DNA of 64,000 nt from Moraxella cuniculi DSM 21768 (GCF_900156515.1 NZ_FTNU01000002.1:1-64000); one strand, 5' to 3'; positions 41,840 to 52,444 are shown, counted from the first letter of the stretch. Numbers and translations: made by a program. The notes: a model not told the origin generated them from the letters alone.

Positions 41840-42063
41840 ACTGCCATCTGGTTTTGATGGCAGCTTGGCACACTATAACAAAAAAGCCACCATCATGCCA
41901 CATTTTTGCCAGCACCCATCTTGGTGGCAAAGTCAGCCAACAGCACATTTTGCTGCCAATCGTCATTTATCAAGCAAACCTATCGCCTGCCTTGTCTTGA
42001 TAAATTACCCAACCAAAACACCCAAGCAATGAACAGTGTATGAATATCTTGTGCCAATTATGC

Positions 42064-42069
42064 TATAAT
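42064..42069 (+). promoter_or_regulatory. cysM promoter, extended -10
   Basis: TGCTATAAT carries a perfect -10 with an extended TG. The -35 match is poor. Confidence 0.5.
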
Positions 42070-42101
42070 CTGCACCATGATTTTTGATTGAGAATATGGC
42101 C

Positions 42102-43010
42102 ATGACGACCAATTTTATCCAGCAAATCACCAGCCTATCTGAATGTGTCGGCAATACGCCACTGGTTGAGCTTAAGCACTTGGGCAAAGACAGCGGTGCA
42201 ACCCTGCTTGCCAAACTTGAGGGCAACAACCCAGCAGGCTCTGTCAAAGACCGCCCTGCGTTTAATATGATTTATCAAGCCGAACAGCGAGGCAAAATTA
42301 AGCCAGGCGATACGCTCATCGAGGCAACCAGTGGCAATACTGGAATCGCCCTAGCCATGGTGGCAGCGATGCGAGGCTATAAGATGACACTGCTCATGCC
42401 CGCCAACTCTACCCAAGAACGCAAAGATGCCATGACCGCTTATGGTGCGACCTTAATTGAGGTTGCAGAAGGCATGGAAGCAGCACGAGACATGGCTCTA
42501 CAAATGCAAGCGGACGGCTTGGGCGTGGTGCTTGATCAGTTCAATAACCCCGATAATAAAAACGCCCACTACCTAACCACAGGCCCTGAATTGTGGCAAC
42601 AAACCGCTGGCAAAATCACCCATTTTGTCAGTTCAATGGGGACAACAGGCACCATCATGGGTGTCAGCCAATACCTAAAAGAGCAAAATCCTGCCGTGCA
42701 AATCATCGGTCTACAACCTGATGAACATTCGTCAATTGCAGGGATTCGCCGCTGGCCAAGTGAATACCTGCCAAAAATTTTTGATGCCAGTTTGGTTGAT
42801 GCCATCATTGATGTCAATCAGGCAGATGCCGAATACTATATGCGAAAATTGGCACGAGAAGAAGGGATTTTTTGCGGAGTCTCATCAGGCGGTGCCGCTT
42901 GGGCAGCCCATCAAATCGCCCAACAAAACCCTGACGCTGTTATTACCTTTATTGTCTGTGATCGTGGCGATCGCTATCTATCCACAGGTCTATTTGGCAT
43001 CAAAGATTAG
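42102..43010 (+). CDS. cysM: Cysteine synthase B
   Basis: The 302-residue PLP enzyme makes cysteine from O-acetylserine and sulphide or thiosulphate. The PLP Lys49 lies in Gly-Ser-Val-Lys-Asp-Arg-Pro, and Thr-Ser-Gly-Asn-Thr-Gly binds the substrate. The Lys-Asp-Arg-Pro-Ala form fits CysM better than CysK. Met42102 is preferred over upstream ATG 42096 on the basis of ribosome-binding-site spacing. Confidence 0.9.
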   Translation: MTTNFIQQITSLSECVGNTPLVELKHLGKDSGATLLAKLEGNNPAGSVKDRPAFNMIYQAEQRGKIKPGDTLIEATSGNTGIALAMVAAMRGYKMTLLMPANSTQERKDAMTAYGATLIEVAEGMEAARDMALQMQADGLGVVLDQFNNPDNKNAHYLTTGPELWQQTAGKITHFVSSMGTTGTIMGVSQYLKEQNPAVQIIGLQPDEHSSIAGIRRWPSEYLPKIFDASLVDAIIDVNQADAEYYMRKLAREEGIFCGVSSGGAAWAAHQIAQQNPDAVITFIVCDRGDRYLSTGLFGIKD

Positions 43011-43087
43011 CCCAATTACTCAAAAATTAACCCATTTCATAAACCAAATTAGCCAAATTTATCCAAACCACCAAGCAAGGAGATGTC

Positions 43088-43861
43088 ATGTTAAGCAACA
43101 CGCCGATATTGGTATTTGATATTGAGACCATACCCGATGTTGCCACAGGCAAAAGACTCTACCCTGACATTGCCACGCTAAATGACGCCGATGCCCTAAC
43201 CGCCCTGACTGCCCTACGCCAAGCCGAAGCAGGCACGGACTTTATGCGTCTGCCTCTGCACAAAATTGCCTGTTTGTCGTTTTTGTGGTTTGATGGTCAA
43301 AATTTTCACCTAAAATCACTCTCGCTTGAGAACTTGAGCGAAAAAGAAATCTTAAGCACTTTTTTGCGTGCGTTTGACAAAAAACCCACCTTGGTCAGCT
43401 GGAATGGCTCGGGCTTTGATATTCCTGTCATTATGTATCGTGCCATGCACCACAAAATCGCTGCTGCCTCGCTGTTTAACTCCGCCCAAAAACCAGATTA
43501 TCTGTATCGCTACGGCGATATGCACATTGATCTGATGGACAAAATGTCGCTGTATAACGGCTATCAACGCCAAAGGCTCGATACCGTTGCCAGCTTGTGT
43601 GGATTTGCTGGCAAGGGCGATATTGACGGCTCGCAAGTTGTGCCAATGGTGCAGGCAGGCGAGTGGGAAAAACTGTGCAATTATTGCGAAGCTGATGTTA
43701 TCAATACTTGGCTGATTTATTTGCGTTGGTTGATTTTGACAGGCAAGGCAAGTCTTGATGACTGTGAAGCATTAATGACAGATACTTATCAGTTTATCTC
43801 AACATTATACACTCATGATGGCGGCGTTCGGCATCAGCAATTCTTGGACGACAGGCAATAA
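43088..43861 (+). CDS. DnaQ-like 3'-5' exonuclease (PolB-related)
   Basis: The 257-residue protein has a DEDDy-type exonuclease core: Phe-Asp-Ile-Glu-Thr-Ile-Pro near residue 9, Trp-Asn-Gly-Ser-Gly-Phe-Asp-Ile-Pro near 115, and Tyr-Cys-Glu-Ala-Asp near 210, the four acidic residues plus Tyr of the family. It has no polymerase domain. It is often annotated as a predicted 3'-5' exonuclease of the DNA polymerase B class. CAAGGAG precedes the ATG. It stands alone between cysM and rlmD. Confidence 0.85.
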   Translation: MLSNTPILVFDIETIPDVATGKRLYPDIATLNDADALTALTALRQAEAGTDFMRLPLHKIACLSFLWFDGQNFHLKSLSLENLSEKEILSTFLRAFDKKPTLVSWNGSGFDIPVIMYRAMHHKIAAASLFNSAQKPDYLYRYGDMHIDLMDKMSLYNGYQRQRLDTVASLCGFAGKGDIDGSQVVPMVQAGEWEKLCNYCEADVINTWLIYLRWLILTGKASLDDCEALMTDTYQFISTLYTHDGGVRHQQFLDDRQ

Positions 43862-43920
43862 AATCACAACCATGTTATAATAATCAATTAATTTTTGACC
43901 CATCTGACGACAGGCAAACT

Positions 43921-45405
43921 ATGACCCATTCACTGATTGCAAGCCCTAGCAAAAAGGGCAGGCCAACCGCCCGTATGCGAAAACGCTTGGCAGAGGCAGC
44001 ACCGATTGATTTTCATATCACCAATTTGGCACATGATGGCCGCGGTATCGCCATCTATGAAGCAGACAACCCGCAGCACAATCCCGACAAGGCAGGCAAA
44101 AAAGTCTTTATCAGCTTTGCTCTGCCAAACGAAACCGTCTGTGCCAAAGTAACCAGCAGCAAAAAAACCTTTGAGGAAGCTGATACGCTTAGCATCACCA
44201 ATCCCCACCCAGAACGCCAAGAGCCGCCCTGTCCCCATTTTACCCGCTGTGGCGGCTGTAGTCTACAGCACTGGGATCCTGACGGTCAGATTCGCTTTAA
44301 GCAATCGGTACTGGCGGAGCTGCTGCTACATCAAGCAGACACCGCACCAGAGCATTGGCTGCCGCCCTTGGTGGGGGATAGACTGGGGTATCGCACCAAG
44401 GCTCGCCTAGGGGTGCGTTATGTCGCCAAAAAACAATCGGCATTGGTCGGCTTTCGTGAGCGTGCCAGTAACTTTTTGGCAGATTTGCAAGAATGTCATA
44501 TTCTCGATTCGCGACTGGGTCATGAGATAACAAATCTCAAAACACTCATCACCACCTTGCAAGCCAAAGATGCCATCGCACAGCTAGAGGTTGCAATGGG
44601 TGAGACCCTAGACCATGTGCCTGACAGCACCAAATCAGTCGCTGTCATCGTCCGCCACATGGCACCGCTGTCTGATGATGATTTGGCAAAATTAAGTGAG
44701 TTTTTTGCCCAAAGACAATGGCAGTTGTTTTTGCAACCAAAAGGCTCGGATAGTGTGCATCGCATTGACACAGACCATGCTCGTGCCAGCTCATTGACCA
44801 CGCCTCCAACAGGCGGACTGTTTTATCATTTGCCAGAGTTTGGGCTGACTTATGAATTCTCTCCTCTGGATTTTACCCAAGTAAATTTATCGGTAAACCG
44901 CAAAATGATTGCTTTGGCTTGTGATTTGCTGGATTTGCAAGCAGGTGAGCGAGTGCTGGACTTGTTCTGCGGCTTGGGCAATTTTAGCCTTGCACTGGCA
45001 AAAAAAGTTGGCGAAACAGGCTTTGTGGTTGGTGTTGAAGGCAGCAACGAGATGACCGAGCGTGCTGCCATGAATGCCGCTGCCAATGGCATCAGTCATG
45101 CCAAGTTTTATGCCCAAGATTTGACCCAAGATTTTAGCCATCAGCCGTGGGCAACTGGCGAAAATCAATTTGACGCACTGCTGATTGACCCACCACGATC
45201 GGGTGCATGGGAGGTCATGAGTTATTTACCAAAATTTAACGCCAAACGCATTGTCTATGTTTCGTGCAATCCTGCCACACTTGCACGAGACACTAAGGCA
45301 CTCATTGATGCTGGCTATCGGCTGACGCACGCAGGTGTGATGGATATGTTCAGCCACACAGGTCATGTTGAGAGCATCGCCCGATTTGAAAAAATCACAG
45401 ACTAG
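43921..45405 (+). CDS. rlmD: 23S rRNA (uracil1939-C5)-methyltransferase RlmD
   Basis: The 494-residue SAM-dependent enzyme has an N-terminal TRAM-like domain, an iron-sulphur site ([10 protein letters not shown] plus a later Cys in Gln-Glu-Cys-His), a SAM pocket (Asp-Leu-Phe-Cys-Gly-Leu-Gly-Asn-Phe), Asp-Pro-Pro-Arg-Ser-Gly and the catalytic Cys in Val-Ser-Cys-Asn-Pro-Ala-Thr-Leu. These define the RumA/RlmD group, which methylates 23S rRNA U1939. Some closely related enzymes modify U747 or tRNA U54, so the exact base is inferred. Confidence 0.92.
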   Translation: MTHSLIASPSKKGRPTARMRKRLAEAAPIDFHITNLAHDGRGIAIYEADNPQHNPDKAGKKVFISFALPNETVCAKVTSSKKTFEEADTLSITNPHPERQEPPCPHFTRCGGCSLQHWDPDGQIRFKQSVLAELLLHQADTAPEHWLPPLVGDRLGYRTKARLGVRYVAKKQSALVGFRERASNFLADLQECHILDSRLGHEITNLKTLITTLQAKDAIAQLEVAMGETLDHVPDSTKSVAVIVRHMAPLSDDDLAKLSEFFAQRQWQLFLQPKGSDSVHRIDTDHARASSLTTPPTGGLFYHLPEFGLTYEFSPLDFTQVNLSVNRKMIALACDLLDLQAGERVLDLFCGLGNFSLALAKKVGETGFVVGVEGSNEMTERAAMNAAANGISHAKFYAQDLTQDFSHQPWATGENQFDALLIDPPRSGAWEVMSYLPKFNAKRIVYVSCNPATLARDTKALIDAGYRLTHAGVMDMFSHTGHVESIARFEKITD

Positions 45406-45422
45406 CCCATGCCAACCTTAAA

Positions 45423-45453
45423 AAACCTCATTGTTATCCCAATGAGGTTTTTA
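45423..45453. terminator. Bidirectional terminator between rlmD and the DEAD-box gene
   Basis: AAACCTCATTG-TTATCC-CAATGAGGTTT hairpin with T-run on the plus side and A-run on the other. Confidence 0.85.
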
Positions 45454-45500
45454 AATTACGCATTATTAATCATAATTGCTATGAGTATAGATTAGCAATA

Positions 45501-47180
45501 CTAATCAATTTGCCCAAATTTGCGTTTGATATTTTTGGCTTGACGCTTATCAAAAAATACTTCCTCTATCACCGCAGGGCGTGCCTTGGCGGGTTGATTC
45601 ATGCTGTGCTGTGGTTTTTTGCCACGCTGCCTCGTGGTGCCTGCTGCTTGATTGTCAGCATAACCAAGAGGTTTGGGTTGATAATGGGCGTTTTTTGGCT
45701 TGGCGGGGTATTTTTTGGCACCATGCCAATCACGCTGCTTATGCTCGCGATTGTCAGCATGATGGCTGCCTTTATCACGCTTTGTTTGATGATTGCGATG
45801 TTTTGATTGCTCGCTGGCAATGCCCCATGCGTCATCGTGGCGATTGTGATGCTGTACACGGCGATGTGCTCGCTCATCACGCTTGCCAACCGATGACTCA
45901 TCATAGCTATGCTCATGGCGTGCTGCCCGACTGCGTTTTGGGCGAGATTTGTCCTTGTGGCGAGTACGGCGTTGTCTGGATTCTGGTCCAAAATTACGAC
46001 TTGGCTCCAGCCCCTCTACCGTCGCAACCGTCATTGACCGCTTCAGATATTCATTGATGCGTTGCAGCTGACGATTGTCATCTTGACTGCACAGATTCAT
46101 CGCCACGCCCGTACGCCCTGCTCGTCCACAGCGTCCGATGCGATGCACATAATCCTCAACTTGTCGTGGCAAATCATAATTAATCACATGACTGATTGCC
46201 GAAATATCAATACCTCGTGCCGCCACATCGGTCGCAACAAGCAAATCACATTTGCCCGATCTCATCTCACCAACAATGCGATTGCGTTTTGGCTGTGGCA
46301 AATCACCATGCAGATAGCGTGCCTTTAGCCCCGCCTCAACAAGCTCTGATGCCAAGCGTTCTGTTGCTGACTTGGTTGCCGCAAAAATCACCGCCTGCTT
46401 GATTTGTGGGTTGTTTAATAGCTCAAGCAAAATTTTGTTTTTGTGGTGAAAATCATCACAAAAATACACACTCTCATCAATGTGAGCTGACTCAACCTTG
46501 ATGGCGATTTTTTCAGGGTTTTTGGTAAAACTTTCGGCAATTTTGCCCACCGCACCGTCCCAAGTTGCTGACGACATGATGGTTTGTCTATTGCTTGGTG
46601 TATTATTAAGAATTTCTTGAATATCATCAGCAAATCCCATATCAAGCATACGATCCGCTTCATCAAGCACCAGCATATCAAGTCCAGACAAATCCACCCG
46701 ACCCTCACGCATATGGTCAAGCAGCCTGCCCGGTGTGGCAATGATAATCTGCACCCCCTTACGCAAGGCACGCAGCTGCCCACCATACGGTGCTCCGCCC
46801 ACCAATGGCACGCTGTACAGATGGTGCATACCATTGCCATAGCGGCGGACGCTGTCTTGCACCTGTAGGGCAAGCTCACGAGTCGGTGTCAAAATCAGTG
46901 CATAAACCTGCTTATTTAGCTTGGGTAGGCGACTTAGCTTGTCCAAAATCGGCAGTACAAATGCCGCCGTCTTGCCAGAACCTGTCTGTGCAGACAAGAG
47001 CAAATCTCGCCCTGCTCGTGCATGGGGAATCGCCTGTGCCTGAATGGGTGTAGGGGTGGTATAGCCGCTTTTTGTCAATGCCTTTAACAGAGGCTTGTTC
47101 AGACCCAAATCAGCAAATTGCAGCACAAAATCTTCACACGCACCGTCATCGATGGCTGTGATTGTTGTCATATTTGTCAT
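45501..47180 (-). CDS. DEAD-box RNA helicase, RhlE-like
   Basis: The 559-residue ATP-dependent RNA helicase has the Q motif (Pro-Thr-Pro-Ile-Gln), Walker A Ala-Gln-Thr-Gly-Ser-Gly-Lys-Thr, Asp-Glu-Ala-Asp, Ser-Ala-Thr, and His-Arg-Ile-Gly-Arg-Cys-Gly-Arg. The last ~170 residues are a hydrophilic, repeat-poor extension very rich in His, Arg, Lys and Gln, as in RhlE/SrmB-type helicases of this group, probably an RNA-binding tail. Start 47180 is chosen because GGGTAGA precedes it. A long upstream region may regulate it. Confidence 0.9.
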   Translation of the reverse strand: MTNMTTITAIDDGACEDFVLQFADLGLNKPLLKALTKSGYTTPTPIQAQAIPHARAGRDLLLSAQTGSGKTAAFVLPILDKLSRLPKLNKQVYALILTPTRELALQVQDSVRRYGNGMHHLYSVPLVGGAPYGGQLRALRKGVQIIIATPGRLLDHMREGRVDLSGLDMLVLDEADRMLDMGFADDIQEILNNTPSNRQTIMSSATWDGAVGKIAESFTKNPEKIAIKVESAHIDESVYFCDDFHHKNKILLELLNNPQIKQAVIFAATKSATERLASELVEAGLKARYLHGDLPQPKRNRIVGEMRSGKCDLLVATDVAARGIDISAISHVINYDLPRQVEDYVHRIGRCGRAGRTGVAMNLCSQDDNRQLQRINEYLKRSMTVATVEGLEPSRNFGPESRQRRTRHKDKSRPKRSRAARHEHSYDESSVGKRDERAHRRVQHHNRHDDAWGIASEQSKHRNHQTKRDKGSHHADNREHKQRDWHGAKKYPAKPKNAHYQPKPLGYADNQAAGTTRQRGKKPQHSMNQPAKARPAVIEEVFFDKRQAKNIKRKFGQID

Positions 47181-47777
47181 AAATCTACCCTGATACACCA
47201 CCATTGATGAGTATTTTATAATTAATAAAATCTTAATAAAAACATTTTGCTGTGGTGGCATGGTTGTCGCTTGCTTGCAGCCTTGGGCAACAAGCCAAAA
47301 TCATCGCGACAGTGTCAAAGCAACAACTGGCATGACCAAGATACCAGTGCCGATGCTCGTTGAAAAGATTATGCTGGCATTATCAATTGCATGATAATAA
47401 AAAGAAATCTGCCGCCCATGGCAAGATACCAAACCATGAACGCTCGGTGGCGATGTCATCAGATAGCGAATATAAATTTAAGCAGAAAATTATAACACAA
47501 ACAGATGATAAAATCTTGATTTTTCTTTATTATTTATAAAAATTGGTGGCATTTGCGATTTTTTGTCGTACTGGGCAATAATTTTGCGGATAAATCTTGC
47601 TTTTGCCTTTAAAAATCACCGATAAAGTGCCATAATAAGCAACAACATAACAATACAGCTTGCCATATCGGCATAAAGCGACCGATTTTGGCAATTGCTT
47701 TGGTATGCTGGCACACCGTAGCCGACTGCCAAATGGCTACAAATTGTGCATCAACAAACAAAATACAAGGATTTGCC
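47181..47777. other. Divergent intergenic region, DEAD-box gene / relA
   Basis: 597 bp with no gene longer than a few dozen codons on either strand. It contains AT-rich stretches at 47461-47560. I recognise no RNA element. It must carry both promoters, and could include a cold-shock type leader for the DEAD-box mRNA. Confidence 0.4.
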
Positions 47778-50144
47778 GTGGTACAAATTCGTGAAAGCCT
47801 GCCATTATTGGGAGGCAATAGCAGCAGCATGGACAGTGCGACCTTAGCAGCCAGCCTTGTTGCCAAACAACTGCACCCTGATTTTCAGGCACAACTTGCC
47901 AATCCCAAGCTGGTCAGCACCCTTGACCATTCCAACAGCCCAGTCGCCCCATGCAATATCAGCGTCTCAGACATTGATGTTGAGGCATGGATCGCCAATG
48001 TTGCTGCACGCATCGGCAAAGAGGATTTGCCCATTTTGCGTAAGGCGTGCCAGTTTGTCCAAATTCAGGTCAATAAGCCACACATCACTCGCTCTGGGGC
48101 GTACATCACAGGCATTGGCATGGCGGATATTTTGGCGTATTTGTTCCAAGACGAAAACGCCCTCGCCGCTGCCATGCTATATCGCACCGCACGCCGTGAG
48201 CTTGTCAGCATAGAAACCCTTAGCAAAAATTTTGGCGATGACATTGCTCATTTGGTGGCTGACACACTGGCGATGGGTAAATTATCCGAAAGTATTGAGA
48301 ATAATCAACGACTTGAGGATTATTTTAATAGCAATCAACGCGATCAATTATCAAATATCTACAGCATGCTCATCAGCACCACCAATGATGTGCGTGCCGT
48401 GCTAATCAAACTTGCCGAGCGTACCTTTGCCATGCGTGAGCTGTCATTTGCACCGCCCGATCGTCAGCAACGGGTCGCTCGTGAGGTGATGACCATTTAT
48501 GCACCGCTGGCACATCGGCTGTCTATCGCCCAGCTAAAATGGGAGCTGGAGGATTTGGCATTTCGCTACCTTGCCCCTGATGAATACAAAAAAATCGCTT
48601 CACTGCTTGCCGAAAAACGCAGCGAGCGAGAGGCTTATATTGAACTGGTCAAAGACAACCTAAACCAAGCTCTCATACAGGCAGGTATCCAAGGCGAGGT
48701 CTCTGGACGAGTCAAGCACATCTACTCCATCTGGCGTAAGATGAAACAAAAAAATCTGTCCTTTGATCAGCTGTATGATATCCGTGCGTTGCGTGTTTTG
48801 GTCAATAGCAATGCCGAATGCTACTACACGCTTGGCATTGTCCATGGTCTGTGGCGACACATTCCAGAGCAGTTTGATGACTATATCACCAACCCCAAGC
48901 CCAATGGCTACAAGTCATTGCACACCGCTGTCATCGCCGAGGGACGAACGCTGGAAGTACAGATACGCACCTTTGATATGCACTTTGAGGCAGAGCTTGG
49001 CAAATGCTCTCATGTTAATTATAAAGAAGGGCTAAAAGCCAAAAAAGACGACTATCTGACCCAAAAAATCAGCTCCTTGCGTCAATTGCTTGGCAATGAC
49101 AAACCAGACGGCGATGAAGACAGCGACATTGAGATTGATGATGCCGAACGCATCTATGTCTTTAGCCGTGATGGTGATATTACCGAACTGCCCAAAGGAG
49201 CAACGGTGCTGGATTTTGCCTATTATGTGCATACCGAAGTTGGCAACCGTGCTCAAGGGGCTCGTGTCAATGGTCGCTATGTGCCACTGACGCACCAGCC
49301 AAAAACAGGCGATCAGATTGAAATCATCACCAAATCCAGCCGTGAGCCGAATCGAGATTGGCTCATGGCATCACTTGGCTACATTCATACCAACCGTGCC
49401 AAATCCAAACTGCGGCAATGGTTTAATAAACAAGACCGTGATAAAAATATCGACACAGGCAAGGCGTTGTTGTCAAGAGAGCTTGATCGCTTATCAATTC
49501 TGCCAAGCCAGATTGATCTGAACGACTGCCTAAGCGAGCTGAACATCAAGTCCGAAGACGACCTGTATGTGGCACTGGTGATGGGTGATGTTGGCGTGAG
49601 CCAAATCAGCAACTTACTTGCCCAAAAACTCAATCTATCCGAGCCAGCCATTGACGAAGCCGCCATTGAAATCAAAACACCTGCTCGCAGCAACCGCTAC
49701 AAAATTGAGCTTGAAGGACTTGATAATGTTGAGTTGCACCTTGCCAAATGCTGCAATCCTGTTCATGGCGAGATGATTGCTGGCTTTATTACATTAACAA
49801 ACGGCATCAGCATTCATAATCAAGGCTGTACTGAATATCTGCGATTGGTAGAACGGCAACCAGACCGCTCAGTGGTGGCTCGCTGGCAAGAAAGTTTTGG
49901 CCGTTATCAGCCTGTGGTGATTCATGTCGAAGCCCAAAACACAAGCGGATTATTAAGAGACTTGGTGCATGTCATTGACCGCGAGAAGGTGAATATCCAT
50001 CGTGCCGAAACCATCAATAATGATGGCACAATCAGCCAAATGCGGTTTTATGTCGAGGTGGCAGGCATCGCCCATTTATCACGCCTGCTAAATAAAATAG
50101 AGCAACAACCAGCCGTGCTGTATGCACGCCGTGTAACAAATTAG
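47778..50144 (+). CDS. relA: GTP pyrophosphokinase RelA
   Basis: The 788-residue stringent-response synthetase makes (p)ppGpp on ribosomes when uncharged tRNA is present. Domains in order are a pseudo-hydrolase HD-like domain (the His-Asp pair is not visible), the synthetase domain (His-Ile-Tyr-Ser-Ile-Trp-Arg-Lys; Tyr-Asp-Ile-Arg-Ala; Gly-Tyr-Lys-Ser-Leu-His-Thr), TGS, a Cys-containing zinc-finger part (Lys-Cys-Cys-Asn) and a C-terminal ACT. Loss of the HD motif marks RelA rather than SpoT. GTG at 47778 is chosen as start: AAGGA is 7 bp upstream and the Val-Gln-Ile-Arg-Glu opening is typical. Confidence 0.94.
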   Translation: MVQIRESLPLLGGNSSSMDSATLAASLVAKQLHPDFQAQLANPKLVSTLDHSNSPVAPCNISVSDIDVEAWIANVAARIGKEDLPILRKACQFVQIQVNKPHITRSGAYITGIGMADILAYLFQDENALAAAMLYRTARRELVSIETLSKNFGDDIAHLVADTLAMGKLSESIENNQRLEDYFNSNQRDQLSNIYSMLISTTNDVRAVLIKLAERTFAMRELSFAPPDRQQRVAREVMTIYAPLAHRLSIAQLKWELEDLAFRYLAPDEYKKIASLLAEKRSEREAYIELVKDNLNQALIQAGIQGEVSGRVKHIYSIWRKMKQKNLSFDQLYDIRALRVLVNSNAECYYTLGIVHGLWRHIPEQFDDYITNPKPNGYKSLHTAVIAEGRTLEVQIRTFDMHFEAELGKCSHVNYKEGLKAKKDDYLTQKISSLRQLLGNDKPDGDEDSDIEIDDAERIYVFSRDGDITELPKGATVLDFAYYVHTEVGNRAQGARVNGRYVPLTHQPKTGDQIEIITKSSREPNRDWLMASLGYIHTNRAKSKLRQWFNKQDRDKNIDTGKALLSRELDRLSILPSQIDLNDCLSELNIKSEDDLYVALVMGDVGVSQISNLLAQKLNLSEPAIDEAAIEIKTPARSNRYKIELEGLDNVELHLAKCCNPVHGEMIAGFITLTNGISIHNQGCTEYLRLVERQPDRSVVARWQESFGRYQPVVIHVEAQNTSGLLRDLVHVIDREKVNIHRAETINNDGTISQMRFYVEVAGIAHLSRLLNKIEQQPAVLYARRVTN

Positions 50145-50151
50145 GTGCATC

Positions 50152-51069
50152 ATGCCAGAGCTGCCAGAAGTCGAAACCACCAAAACCAGCCTTATGCCAC
50201 TAATCGGCAAAACCGTCAAGCAACTACAGCTGCGGCACACCAAGCTACGCTACCCGATTGCTGCTGATTTGGACGGTTTGGTGGGCTATACGCTTATCGA
50301 TATCAAACGGCGTGCCAAATATCTGTTGCTTGATTTTTATCACCAAACTGACAATCTGCACAAGACGCTTTTGATTCATTTGGGAATGTCAGGCAGCTTA
50401 CAACAATACATTGACGAGCCACCAAGAAAGCACGATCATCTGCTGATATGTTTTGGCAATGCTGACGATGATCAGCACGACATCTGGTTGCATTATCACG
50501 ATCCCAGACGCTTTGGCATGATACTTTGGCTACAAAATGACAGTCATCTTGACACGCCTGACACCCATGAGCGTTTTTTGGCACATCTGGGCCCAGAGCC
50601 TCTTGATGCCGCTTTTGATGGTGATTATTTGACTCGCCATATCCATAATAACCCAACCGCCAAAACTGTCAATAAAGCCATCAAAGCTCTGATTATGGAT
50701 CAGAGCGTTGTTGTCGGCGTGGGTAATATTTATGCTGCCGAGAGTTTGTTTTTGTCAAATATTCACCCGCTGACCCCTGCTTGCCAGCTCAGTCCTGAGC
50801 AATTGGCACGGCTGGTTGGCAACATCAAGCAAGTGCTTAGCAAAGCCATCGAACAAGGTGGCTCAAGCCTGAAAGATTTTCGCACTGGCACGGGAAAAAC
50901 TGGCTATTTTCAGCAGACCTTATCAGTATATGGGCGAGCAGGTCAGCCATGCTTTGTCTGTGGCACTGTTCTTGAAAATGTCAAAATCGCCTCTCGTGCC
51001 AGTGTGTACTGTCCGCATTGTCAGCCGTATTGCTGCTCAACAATCACCGCACGCAATTTATCAAAATAA
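50152..51069 (+). CDS. mutM: Formamidopyrimidine-DNA glycosylase
   Basis: The 305-residue repair enzyme removes oxidised purines (8-oxoG) and cleaves the abasic site. The catalytic Pro2-Glu3 lies in the invariant N-terminus Met-Pro-Glu-Leu-Pro-Glu-Val-Glu-Thr. The zinc finger near the end has Cys-Phe-Val-Cys ... Cys-Pro-His-Cys. After it come about 14 extra residues with two more Cys, so the protein is longer than the usual ~270. Its last 49 bp overlap the 3' end of zipA on the other strand. It lies 7 bp after relA. Confidence 0.95.
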   Translation: MPELPEVETTKTSLMPLIGKTVKQLQLRHTKLRYPIAADLDGLVGYTLIDIKRRAKYLLLDFYHQTDNLHKTLLIHLGMSGSLQQYIDEPPRKHDHLLICFGNADDDQHDIWLHYHDPRRFGMILWLQNDSHLDTPDTHERFLAHLGPEPLDAAFDGDYLTRHIHNNPTAKTVNKAIKALIMDQSVVVGVGNIYAAESLFLSNIHPLTPACQLSPEQLARLVGNIKQVLSKAIEQGGSSLKDFRTGTGKTGYFQQTLSVYGRAGQPCFVCGTVLENVKIASRASVYCPHCQPYCCSTITARNLSK

Positions 51070-51887
51070 GCATCATCGATTACATTGCCTTGCTCATCAA
51101 GCATATCTGCTGACAATTCTTGGGCAATCATCTTTGCCACCGACACCATGCTATCAAAGCCGCATACAGCCTGTGGGTGCGGCAATGGCAAAAACAGCGT
51201 CAGCCCAATGAAATGATCCTCATGTAGGGTATTTAGGTCAAATGCTCGCACACCCTCATAGCCCATGCCCATCATGCTAAACCACAAATCGCCCGTGCCG
51301 TCCTCATTTTCGTAGCGATGAAATAGGTTCATCACGCCAAATTTGATGCCATAAGTCTTGGCAATGTCCAAGATGGTCTTGCCTGGCAATCCTGCAAAAG
51401 AATGCCGTGGCATGATGGCGATACTGACTGTCTCGGTGGCGTGCAGCAAAGGGTCATTGTTTTGGTCAAACTGACGGCGTTCGTCCAAATGCTTATCTAG
51501 CACTGGCGAATTTTGCTCAAAGTTAATCTGCTCAACCGCTGTAGGCTCGCCGTCATCGTCATCTTGTTGTAATGGCAACTCTTCACTGTATGGCAGCGGC
51601 TCATCTGCCACCTTGGCAGCTTTGGCATCATCAGTAGTCTGCACAATGACAGGAGCAGCACTCATTGCCGCCGCCATGCTAGACAACGCATCAACCTCTT
51701 CACTTTCTGCCGCTGGCAATGATGACAACTCCCTATCTTCTCGTGCGACAATTGGCAAGCCATGCTTGGTTTTTTGTTCCAGCTCTGGCACTGCCACCTG
51801 AGTACGGCGTAAACTACGCACCACCATCAGCACACCGATGATTATCACAACCAAGGCCAAAACCAGCCAAAAACCACTCCACTGCAT
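51021..51887 (-). CDS. zipA: Cell division protein ZipA
   Basis: The 288-residue protein has an N-terminal membrane anchor (about 5-25), an acidic, Pro-poor linker and a C-terminal FtsZ-binding domain (about 155-285) with Gly-Leu-Pro-Gly-Lys-Thr and Phe-Gly-Val-Met-Asn-Leu-Phe-His-Arg-Tyr. ZipA tethers FtsZ to the inner membrane. Start 51887 rather than a TTG at 51899, with GAGG upstream. Convergent 49-bp overlap with mutM. Confidence 0.9.
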   Translation of the reverse strand: MQWSGFWLVLALVVIIIGVLMVVRSLRRTQVAVPELEQKTKHGLPIVAREDRELSSLPAAESEEVDALSSMAAAMSAAPVIVQTTDDAKAAKVADEPLPYSEELPLQQDDDDGEPTAVEQINFEQNSPVLDKHLDERRQFDQNNDPLLHATETVSIAIMPRHSFAGLPGKTILDIAKTYGIKFGVMNLFHRYENEDGTGDLWFSMMGMGYEGVRAFDLNTLHEDHFIGLTLFLPLPHPQAVCGFDSMVSVAKMIAQELSADMLDEQGNVIDDAYFDKLRAVIVEQQYG

Positions 51888-52123
51888 AAGCCACCTCAAG
51901 TTTTTATTTTATAATAAACAAAGCAATCATCAGCCAAAATTGAGCAACTGCCCAAATGGCTCTTTTTATAACCATAGTTTATCAGACTTAATATTATTCG
52001 TCATCTATTGTCTGGCATATTGGTCAAAATTGTTACAATTTTATGAACAGTCTTATAAATATAGCCTTGCAATTCTCATCGCCTGCTGACAATGCAAAAA
52101 CCAACACACCAAATCCGACTTAT

Positions 52124-52150
52124 AAAAAATCGCCCCAATGGAGCGATTTG
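52124..52150 (-). terminator. Terminator after rpmE2
   Basis: AAATCGCTCC-AT-TGGGGCGATTT-like hairpin followed by TTTTTTATA on the minus strand. Confidence 0.75.
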
Positions 52151-52183
52151 ATGACACAATGCGTCTGATAGCCGTGCAATGGC

Positions 52184-52444
52184 TTATTTTTTGCCACGAT
52201 TTGCAAATGCACCAAAACGCTTGTTGAAACTTGCCACACGACCTTCGTTGGCAGTTTTGCGTTGCTCACCTGTGTAGAATGGGTGAGAAGCACTAGAAAT
52301 ATCCAATGGGAAATATGGGTACTCTTGACCTTCATATTCACGAGTGGTCTTGGTGCTTGCTGTTGAGCGAGTCAAAAAATACACATCAGCGTTGGTATCG
52401 TGGAACAATACTTCGCGGTATTCTGGGTGAATGTCTTTACGCAT
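52184..52444 (-). CDS. rpmE2: 50S ribosomal protein bL31, type B
   Basis: The 86-residue protein is a zinc-free bL31. It lacks the Cys motif of type A and contains the His-Pro-Glu-Tyr-Arg and Phe-Phe-like family segments plus a Lys-rich C-terminus. Type B is often expressed under zinc limitation in place of type A. I do not see a clear Zur box in the 211-bp upstream stretch. Confidence 0.93.
   Translation of the reverse strand: MRKDIHPEYREVLFHDTNADVYFLTRSTASTKTTREYEGQEYPYFPLDISSASHPFYTGEQRKTANEGRVASFNKRFGAFANRGKK

Noticed and set aside
45581-46057. A 158-codon plus-strand frame rich in His and Cys
   Set aside because: It mirrors the His/Arg-rich tail of the DEAD-box helicase on the other strand.
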